Below, piece after piece: positions 55,627 through 64,000 of a stretch of DNA of 64,000 nt. Both the position numbers and the translations under genes were made by a program. A model generated the notes under the pieces. That model worked only from the letters and a program-made list of their open reading frames with translations, had not been told where the DNA came from and did no database searches. The stretch is taken from NCBI RefSeq assembly GCF_000224145.3, contig NC_020175.2, forward strand, positions 3,938,321 through 4,002,320. Direction: 5' to 3'. Within the stretch, counting starts at the first letter, position 1. Each line of letters opens with the position of its first letter. The DNA is from Ciona intestinalis. Lineage: Eukaryota > Chordata > Ascidiacea > Phlebobranchia > Cionidae.

Positions 55627-58600
55627 ATGCATTTTAATACAGTAGCAGTTTTTGCTTGCCTCTTTGCAACATGCAATTTAGTTAAAAGTAAGTATAGCAA
55701 TTTGCTGTAAAATACTAAAGTGCATTTAAACATTATTTTTAATTTATAGTAGGGCGGGGGAAGACGGGATACCTTGTGTATTTTAAACAAAAATAACGAT
55801 CTATGGAAGTCTTGAGAATACGGTTTCATAATTCTTTGAATGTTCTTTGTTTACTACCAAATGGGACGTCGGGGAAATAAAATGGAAAAATGTCCTATCT
55901 TCCCCACCCTTTTATAAGATTAAAAAATTACCAGACTTTTTAATCTATAATAACTGCAGCTATTCTTAAATACTTCGTTTTATATTTCAGGCAGCTATGC
56001 AGTTAACTGTACCGCCCCACCGGTGTCTGTCAATCTTGCTTACCACCCTGCCAACTCTCAATACCTTCCGACTTCCCAAGTTACTTATCATTGTTCTGAC
56101 GGCAGAAGTGTCATTCCCGCATCTTCTAGAACCATAACATGCATGGTATCGGGGTCATGGAGCATATCAGTTGCTCCTACCTGTCAAGCAGGTAAATGGT
56201 AAAGTTTTTAACTAAAGTATAAAGTATTTTTTTATAAAATTTGTACGAGAAAATGTCGTTTATCGGTAAGAAAAACTAAAAAATTAAAAATTCCGCAAAA
56301 AAATACCCTCAAGAGTTATATGTGGTTACTCGTTAGTGGACACGATGTGTATAAAGCAAAACATCCGTTTTTTAACAACCGGTTTTGCCCCACCAAGCGA
56401 GGATAAAGAATTTACATTCATTCATACCTATATTCAGGTAGCAGTTACACGTCAATAAAAAAAGGGCCAGTAAGAAATTGGGCTTTAAGACATAACAAGA
56501 CCGGCCTATAACTTAAGTTTCCCACTTTATTCCCGTTTAGTCGAAATTAAAACCCTGAAAATTTTATTCTTACAGTTTGCGTGAAGCCTCCAGCAATAAC
56601 CATCGGGTCTGGGAGTTATAGCCCCATGCAAAACACGTACCAACCAAATGAAAACATCACGTATAGCTGTAACGGTACGACGAGATTGGTGGGTTCAGCA
56701 ACTAACATTTGTGGAAGTAATTTTGGTTGGTCAACAGTAGCCCCACAGTGCGATATAGGTAAATATGTTTTCTGTATTACTTAATAAACTTATGCGGTTT
56801 AAGGCGTGGCACCGCGTAATAGAGAAATCTAGTAGGCCGTGGGCGCGGCTATTTTGTATTATATAAATATCTTGAATGTGCGCATAGTTGGTTGTATTAA
56901 CCGTTCTTTTTTTACAAAACAATTAAGATGTGATCGCAAAACTTCGAGTTATAGCAGAGTGGGGGAAAACGGGACACCTTTAGCACATAACATCCAAATA
57001 CCCTGATCGTGTTTTAAACAATTAACAACGGTCTATATACTATATGGGAGCGCGATGATACGGTTTTATAATTCTTTAAAAGTTCTTTGTTTACTACCGA
57101 ATCGGACGAGAAAATAGAATGAAAAGATGTCCCATATCCCCCCACCCTAAACGGCTTTGTCCAGACTTCCCTAATAACTGTTATCGTGGTTTAACAACTG
57201 TCGTTTTATAAGTACTTCTGGTATTTTGTTTGCTTACCTTACCTACGTTATAAAAGTTCTGTCATATTACAATATATTATGAAGTAAAATAGGATACTTT
57301 TAGCACCTAAATAGCCAACTTCCTAATCTTGTTTTAAACAAATAACTTCATTTTTATAGACGCGGGACAACGGTTAAATAATAACGTAAATATTTCTTGT
57401 TTTATGCTCTAAAACGGGACAAAAAATATGACAAAAATATCCCATCTTACCTCACTCTACTATGCAGAATTTATAGCTTATGATATTTACTATTCAGCAT
57501 GTTCCGCTCCGCCCCCACCTAACGCTAACAGTAGCGTGGGGCTCAGCTCAGCTTCTTTTCCATATAGTGTTGGTACAACGGCAAAGTATTCTTGCAGTCT
57601 GGGTTACAGACTCGTAGGAATTGAAACCCTCACTTGTACTTCCGAAGGATGGGTGCCAGCCGCTCCCCCTACCTGCCAACTCGGTAAGAATGTAATGAAA
57701 AGATTCTAATCCCATTTTGTAATACGTAATATGTTTAAAGGATTGTATCTTACATATCTTTGTGTGGTGGGTCAACGACAGTCGTTGTAAGATGGGTGCT
57801 CGGCTTTATGCACCTTTGGCCGCTTAAACGAGTTACTAAATATGTGCCTTTGTGGGTGGATATCATTACTTTTTTTGAATTTTTAAATTTAGTTACGGGC
57901 TTCGATCCATAAACCCGGTTAATAACGTAACCTTTTTGCAGTCTGTCTAAATCCGCCCTTGCCGGTGAACGGGACTGTTTTACCGAATGTACCTGCGAAC
58001 TCTGGTTATGATTTGGGTACAACTATCAGATACACCTGTACTGGTACAAACAACATTATCGGTTCAAGTATAAACATATGCCAGAACGACGGAAGTTGGC
58101 GTTATGCTGCTATACCCGTCTGCTCCAGCGGTGAGTAATTACACAGAAAGTTTAAGACATTACAGGAAAGGTTTTTAAATTTAGCAATTGTTGGTCAAAT
58201 ACACTAACAAATATAGTCTGGTGGGATAAGATGGATAATGATTTTTAAATATCCCATATTTACTGATTTTTTAACAATTCGCTACGCTCTTATATGGTTG
58301 TTGCGGGTTAAGATGGGACACCTTTAACACATAATTTTTAAATATCCTGATCGTGTTTTAAGCAATTAACAACGGTCTATGGTAGCTGTGAGGATACGAT
58401 TTTATAATTCTTTGAATGTTCATTTTCACTACCGAGTTTAGACGAGAAAATAGATTAAAATGGTGTCCCATCTTCCCCTAGCCTACTATATATAATTCTG
58501 TAATTATTTTTTTGTTTACTATATATACAAACAGGACGATAAACAAAAATGGAAAACATAAATCATCATATACCTCTTACTACATACAAATTATATTTGT

Positions 58601-61600
58601 GTACAATAACTGGTGCTGTAAATATACTTTATGCAATCTTCAAACTAAAACCTTCAAAAATAAAATATGGTTTTCTCATGCAGTTTGCTACTCCGCACCA
58701 ACTATACCGAACGGAGATTATATGCCGAAGCAAATCTACGCGAACCCTGGAACTTCTGTATCTTACAGCTGCAATACTCAATCACACCAGATTCGTGGGT
58801 CAATTCAAGCTACCTGTCAAGCGGCTTCTCTAACTTGGTCTACAGCCCCCGTTTGCCTAACAGGTATAACTCAATTGCTTTGAGTTAGTTAGTTTGATTG
58901 GTAAAACCGCCTTTTTTTCTAGTCAGTTGAAAAAAATTGAGTCCGGTATTTTGTAGTCTTTGAAAAAAATGAATCCTTAATTTTGTATAGACTTTGAAAA
59001 AATGCATCCTTTATTTTGTAGTCTTTAAAAAAAGGAATTTGTTTTGCAGTAGTTTGTGAAAAATGAATCCCTGTTCTTGTAGTGTGTTAAAAAAAATGAA
59101 ATTTTTATCCTTTTGTAGTGTGTGGAAATCCACCCGCTATAGCAAACGGGATGAACTCGTTGAACGGTGGCAACGCATTTCTTGAGGGGGACAAAGTAAA
59201 TTACACCTGCAATGCAGGTTATAGGATAACACCTGCGCTTTCTACGATGAACCCGCTGAACGAAAACACTTGCACGTCGACAGGAAACTGGGCATACGCT
59301 GCAGCTAATGACCTACCGTCGTGTGAACCAAGTAAGTTTTGATATAAATTAGCAGAAGTATCTAGTTATGGGTTTGGGTCATATTTGCTTCGGGCATAGG
59401 TGTTACAGGTTCAAGGCTCGACGATACTACTATTGTGGTCGTATATTTTTTGACAAGACATTTAGCGAAAAATGCATATGTGGCAACTCGTATAAGCGTC
59501 ACGAGGTGTATAAATTAAACAACCGTGTTATAGCGACTGTCGTTGCCCGCCACGCCGAGGTAAATAAGTTACATTTAATCATTTTTATAACAGTGATAAA
59601 ATGTATTTTCGTAATAATCGACTTTTGTTCTTATTTTGACCATTTTGTTACTGAGTATATATGGACTGCTACGATCCAATAATACATTTACAGTTTGCAC
59701 CAGCCGTCCGCCTGGCATCACTGTAGGTGGCGGATTAACGAATGGATCGCCACCTTATGCTGTTGGAGTCACAGTAAATTATACATGTATGGATCCAAGT
59801 CCATCCCTACCATTTGGGAACATTAGCAACAGATGCGTGGCGTCAGAAACTTGGGAAAATGCTGCTCCAATGTGCCTAACAGGTTATTGCATTTATTACT
59901 TTAAAATGTGTTTTAAACAATTAACAACGGTCTGTGCCTACCCTACTATTTTAAAAATACTTGTTTATATAGTACTGTGGTGGAAGATGGGACACATTCT
60001 GCTTATAATATCCAAATATCCTGATCGAGTTTTAAACAATTTACAATGGTCAATGGAAGTCGTGACGATACGGCTTTAGGATTCTTTGAATGTTCTTGAT
60101 TTACTACCAAATGGGAAGAGAAAATAGAACGAAAAGGTGTCCCATCTTCCCTCATCCTACTGTATTCATACCAGTTATGTTTCTCCTGAACTTCCGTATA
60201 TGTAAATATACATGCATGTTATTATAACATTAAAACATATGTATTGTATTCCCAATCAACGATAGTAAATTACATTTAGGCTTCCGAAAGCTAATCTATA
60301 TAGTAACCGGAGAGTTCACATTTCCTCCTGCAAAATATATGCTTATTATTATTATGCTCAATAATCATTATATTATCACATGTTTATTATTACATTTTCG
60401 ATCTGACGCCTATATTCGCTCTAAGAATCGAAAAACATTTTTATTCTATTTTCTCGTCGCATTTGGAAGTAAACAAAGAACATTCAATGAAATATAAAAC
60501 CGTATCCTCACAACTCCCATAGACCGTTTTTAATTGTTTAAAGTTTAAACAATATCAGGATATATGCCTACTAAGCTAAAGGTGTTCTGTCCCCTTGCCT
60601 ATTCCACTATATTATCACCCTACTATATGATTAATCTATTTATTCACAGCGTGTAGACCACCGCCGACATTAAGCTTCGGCTCATTTCTTCCAGTGATGA
60701 CGTATTACAACGCTTCAGCAACTGTCAATTATACTTGCAACAGTGGTTTTACTTTAATAGGCAGCAACAACGTTACTTGTTCCAATGTTTTAACCTGGAG
60801 CCAACAACCAATTTGTGCAATAAGTAAGACTTTAGACACAACGTATTTTATTCTGAAACACGAACTGTTATTTAATGATTACGTGTGTGACGTTTCACTG
60901 CTTTGCCGAAGTAAGGCGAACTGTATGTCCATTTAGTACTACACATACCACTCAAAACTGAAATGGCATTTTAACAATGCTGTTTTCGTAAATAATTCCA
61001 GACCGGTGTTTTTTCACAAAAAAAAAAGAATTTTTCTACAAAAAAAACGTATACACCGTTTTATTTACAGGTACAATGTCTGAATCCTATTCATCTTATC
61101 GTTTGTTACAGACTGTCCTTCGCCACCTACTATCACGAACGGTGCAATTCAAAACCTAGTGTCTGACTACAAAAACGGAGACAACATACAATATGTTTGT
61201 AATACAAACTACGTTTTGACAAGTCCACGTTTTGGGACCAATTATGGCGGAAACAACACTTGTCTCCCAACAGGAATGTGGATGTATAGAACACCAGACT
61301 ACTTGCCAACATGTTTGCCCGGTAAGTTTAAAATACAAAGTAAAGTATGTTATGTCAATTATTGGCGCGTTTATCGTATATTATATATTAATAACACACA
61401 AAACTATACGTGGTAACTCGTAAGCAGACACAATGTGTATGAAAAAGAACAACCGTGATGTTATAACGACTATCCTTGCCCCGCCAACGAGAATAAAGAA
61501 ATGTCATTCATTCAATTATTCAATCAAATGCAATTATACAATCATCACTCATCGTTTAAATATTAACTATACAGGATGCGTTAACCCCCCAATGATTGGA

Positions 61601-63941
61601 GCCGGCAACGGATCCATCACCCCTGTTAAGGCGTCATACGTGGTTGGGGATATCGTACAATACACCTGCATGCCACCGTACAGAATAATCGGCACCACCA
61701 GCAACGAATGCGTACAAGCTGGAGACTGGTTACATAACGCTGGACCAGAGTGTTACGACGGTGAGCAATGTTATAGGAGTGATCCTACTATGAATCAGTA
61801 AACAGAGATTTGGGTCCGAGGACCGACGCTGCTACCATTGTGAGCGTATGTGTGCTTGGGCGAGACATTACCGGCAATAGTGATCACTAATGGGTGGTCT
61901 AAGTTGTCATCCATACATAAAATAAAAATTCCCTCCAAAAACAGTCACCTATAAAGTTACATACCTGGTGACTCGTAAGCGCAGGCGTGAAAGGTGTATG
62001 AAACATTATACACCCATGTCATTTATAACACCGATCGTTTTCCCAATATGCGAGGATAAAGCAAGTTACCAGTTACATACATTTAAACGCTATTCCACAA
62101 TCAATAAACTAAACACTTTATTGCCCTTTCTTACGATTTTTCGACTAAAAAATTACAGATTTTTTAGTCCTGCTTTTGCCTGCTCAACAATATAGTCTTA
62201 ACGCTATAATTCACTCTACAGGTTGTACCGATCTGCCTGTAATTGCTTCCAACGGCAACCACATGCCTATTGGTCGTATCCACCCAACGCAAACCAATGT
62301 TACGTACAACTGCTCAGAAAATTACTCGCTTAAAGGAGAAGTGAATAACCGTTGTTTACCACAAGTCCATACGTGGAGTCAACCCACTGCACCAATGTGC
62401 CTTAGAAGTATGTTTGAATTTAAATAGAAATAGCATATTAAGAAGTACATTATATCAATACATAGTACAGTGGGGTAAGATGATACTATTGATGGTACTA
62501 TATATATTCTATATATCCAAATCGTGTTTTTAACATTCAACAGCGCGAGTCGTAAGGTAACAGTATAATTCTTTAAATATTCTTTAAGTGGGAAAAATAA
62601 AAAAGAAAACATTTACTATTTTACTTTAACTTGCTATAATTTTGAGTTAGGCTTATTTGTTTATCCACATTTAAATGGGTGTTTATGTATTTGTACGTAT
62701 ACTGCATATTATACACCTATAGGACTTTATTCTGTGTAATAATACAAAAGCGCTATTGCTTTTCCTGTGTACCAATACACTGTATAGTACTGTGGGGGAA
62801 GATGGGACACCTTTAGCACTTAATATCCAAATATCCTGATCGTGTTTTAAACAATTGACAACGGTCTATGGTAGTTATGGGGATACAGTTTTATAATTCT
62901 TGGATTGTCTTTATTTACTACTAAAAAAGAGGAAAAAAAAAAACGAAAAGGTGTCCCATCTTCCCCCACCCTACTATATATTATTGCGGCAGTACGATTT
63001 TAAATCGGTTTTCATTGGTAAACTATACACGTAATTAAACACAATCGTAACAGAACGTATTTGGCCGCCTGTGTTTTTCTACCAATTCGCTCAACGCTAA
63101 AGCTTGTGCCAATTTTAGGCGAATCTGACGTAATGGTAATACCGTAAACGTCTACTGAGTAATACATCAACATTTCGTATTAGATTGCCCGACACCACCA
63201 CAAGCAGCTGGAGGCACGACTACAGTTGTTGTTGACCCGATACCCGGAAAATCAGTTGCTGGCATGAAGGTTAATTACTCTTGTCCAGCCAACTACGCAA
63301 TGCAAGTAACGATCATGGACAATACGTGTAACTCATTGGGAGCTTGGGGCTCTGCTGCACCGGTGTGCGTGAGAAGTAGGTTAAACAGTGAACATTCTAG
63401 CATTAATTCTAGTATGGGTTATATATGCGATGACCAAGCTGTAGCGGTTAGCGCACTTTCGTTCAAGGCTCGATGTTGCCATACCGTTGAGGCCGTTTGT
63501 GTCCTTGGGCAAGGCACTTAACTGCAATTGATTTAACTCAGTAGCCCGTTCTTGACTTTCTAAATTGTCACCTAAATTTCTAAAAAATAAATATCCACAA
63601 GTTGCATATACGTGGTAACTTCTAGACGGACACAAAGTGTATAAAAGAGAACATCCGTGGTATAACTACCCCCGTTACCCTACCACACGAAAATAAATAA
63701 AATACATTCCCATATTATGATCATAAATACCGTTTACTAAAAACGTTTCTGTTTTAAGGCTGTGGTCCCCCACCAGCGGTTACTGTCGGCACGAATACAT
63801 TCTCACCAAGCAAAGCTGTTTACTTGCTCAACGAAACGGTTACTTACGTTTGCGGCAACGGGTTGACTTTAGTTGGAGAATCCACAACGCTATGCAAGAA
63901 CGATACTACATGGACGGGCACTCCTCCACAATGCTTTGCTG
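55627..63941 (+). CDS. secreted multi-CCP (sushi) domain protein, 5' part, runs off right edge
   Basis: Fourteen exons seen: 55627-55687 (signal peptide MHFNTVAVFACLFATCNLVK), then one CCP module per exon: 55991-56191, 56576-56758, 57498-57683, 57942-58130, 58684-58863, 59119-59331, 59694-59882, 60650-60823, 61112-61321, 61575-61760, 62222-62407, 63184-63375 and 63759-63941 (844 residues so far). Every module exon is a multiple of three and phase 1-1. Each has four Cys in CCP spacing, the early PP motif, the YxC before Cys3 and a Trp before Cys4 (examples: VNYTCNSGFTLIG, GSWSISVAPTC). CCP modules mediate complement regulation and adhesion. With no other domain seen yet, the protein could be a complement-control-like factor, a selectin-type or gamete-coat protein, or the start of a mosaic protein. 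N-glycosylation motifs (NYT, NVT) are frequent. Confidence 0.92.
55747..55916 (-). mobile_element. palindromic MITE, internal deletion
   Basis: TAGTAGGGCGGGGGAAGACGGG ... ATCTTCCCCACCCTTTTATA, in CCP gene intron 1. Confidence 0.75.
56952..57150 (-). mobile_element. TAGTAGGG palindromic MITE, full length
   Basis: TAGCAGAGTGGGGGAAAACGGGACACC ... CCCATATCCCCCCACCCTA. A second, badly decayed copy follows at about 57290-57464 in the same CCP gene intron. Confidence 0.8.
58290..58490 (-). mobile_element. palindromic MITE, left end eroded
   Basis: GTTGCGGGTTAAGATGGGACACC ... CCCATCTTCCCCTAGCCTACTATA. A short stub (TATAGTCTGGTGGGATAAGATGG) of another copy precedes it at 58213. Confidence 0.75.
58905..59118 (+). 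repeat. tandem repeat of acceptor-like units upstream of CCP exon 59119
   Basis: Six or seven imperfect units of about 30-40 bp of the form TTTTGTAGTCTTTGAAAAAATGAATCC. Each unit contains a pyrimidine run plus TAG or CAG. The last unit (CCTTTTGTAG|TGTGTGG) is the working acceptor of the exon at 59119. Confidence 0.75.
59380..59590 (+). mobile_element. tRNA-derived SINE copy
   Basis: GGTTCAAGGCTCGAC box B-like head, GGCAACTCGTATAAGCGTCACGAGG body, GTTATAGCGACTGTCGTTGCC tail. CCP gene intron. Confidence 0.6.
59970..60162 (-). mobile_element. TAGTAGGG palindromic MITE, full length
   Basis: TAGTACTGTGGTGGAAGATGGGACAC ... CCCATCTTCCCTCATCCTACTGTA. CCP gene intron. Confidence 0.8.
60433..60620 (+). 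mobile_element. palindromic MITE, left end missing
   Basis: Begins inside the element at ATTTTTATTCTATTTTCTCGTC and runs to GGTGTTCTGTCCCC. CCP gene intron. Confidence 0.65.
61800..62075 (+). mobile_element. tRNA-derived SINE copy, head partly lost
   Basis: GGGTCCGAGGACCGACGCTGCTACC, GTGCTTGGGCGAGACATTACC, GTGACTCGTAAGCGCAGG and GGATAAAGCAAGTTACC correspond in order to the reference copy. CCP gene intron. Confidence 0.55.
62785..62976 (-). mobile_element. TAGTAGGG palindromic MITE, full length
   Basis: TAGTACTGTGGGGGAAGATGGGACACC ... CCCATCTTCCCCCACCCTACTA, flanked by TATA on both sides. A much-decayed relative lies at 62468-62600. CCP gene intron. Confidence 0.85.
63430..63712 (+). mobile_element. 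tRNA-derived SINE copy
   Basis: CTGTAGCGGTTAGCGCACTTTCGTTCAAGGCTCGATG carries box A and box B in near-consensus form, followed by CCTTGGGCAAGGCACTTAAC, GTAACTTCTAGACGG and a tail AAATAAAATACATTCCC. CCP gene intron. Confidence 0.65.
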
Positions 63942-64000
63942 GTAAGACAGTCTTTACTTTCTATTTCACTTTCGATTAAAAACAATGGCCCTCTAGCTTA

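Overview
The window looks like nuclear DNA of a tunicate, most likely a Ciona species. It is AT-rich, its introns are small (mostly 100-700 bp), and its genes are clearly animal and chordate (SHC, RBX1, VRK1, MTHFR, EIF2AK4, PDIA4). It is littered with a roughly 190-bp palindromic MITE whose ends read TAGTAGGGTGGGGAAGATGGG, and with a tRNA-derived SINE. I assigned the species from memory of genome style, not by a search. Exon limits below were read by hand from GT/AG sites and checked for phase. All twelve complete main spliced or single-exon models close in frame.

Layout, left to right. 0-7 kb: the 5' half of EIF2AK4/GCN2 (-), running off the left edge, then single-exon TRMT11 (-) about 260 bp upstream of it. 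7-15 kb: an ERICH2-like acidic gene (+), divergent from TRMT11 and convergent with MTHFR (-, 11 exons). 16.6-24 kb: RBX1 (-) sits head-to-head with an unrecognised 92-aa two-exon gene (+), followed by a UST-like 2-O-sulfotransferase (+, 8 exons) and a TMEM179B-like four-pass membrane protein (+, 5 exons). 24.5-35.6 kb: VRK1-like kinase with a very long tail (-, 13 exons), NAA50 (-, 1 exon) and a SAXO-type axonemal microtubule protein (-, 6 exons). 37-43.5 kb: SHC adaptor (-, 11 exons) with PTB, CH1 and SH2 regions. 43.5-47.4 kb: no recognisable conserved gene, but a striking cluster of TGACGT (CRE/ATF) sites, a TATA box with a short ORF carrying a signal-peptide-like start (+), and a chain of phase-compatible small exons ending in a hydrophobic tail (-). 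47.4-53.3 kb: PDIA4/ERp72 (-, 12 exons, three CGHC sites, KDEL end). 55.6-64 kb: a secreted protein built of sushi/CCP modules (+), at least 13 modules, each on one phase 1-1 exon, continuing past the right edge.

Most genes are unrelated housekeeping or signalling loci. No gene cluster with a shared pathway is evident, although TRMT11 and GCN2 are close tandem neighbours and both concern tRNA. The most unusual features are the CCP array (with a three-module higher-order period and a tandem repeat whose every unit carries a splice acceptor-like sequence), the CRE-rich orphan region at 44.8-46.2 kb, the tiny gene sharing a 24-bp start-to-start interval with RBX1, and the long VRK1 tail.
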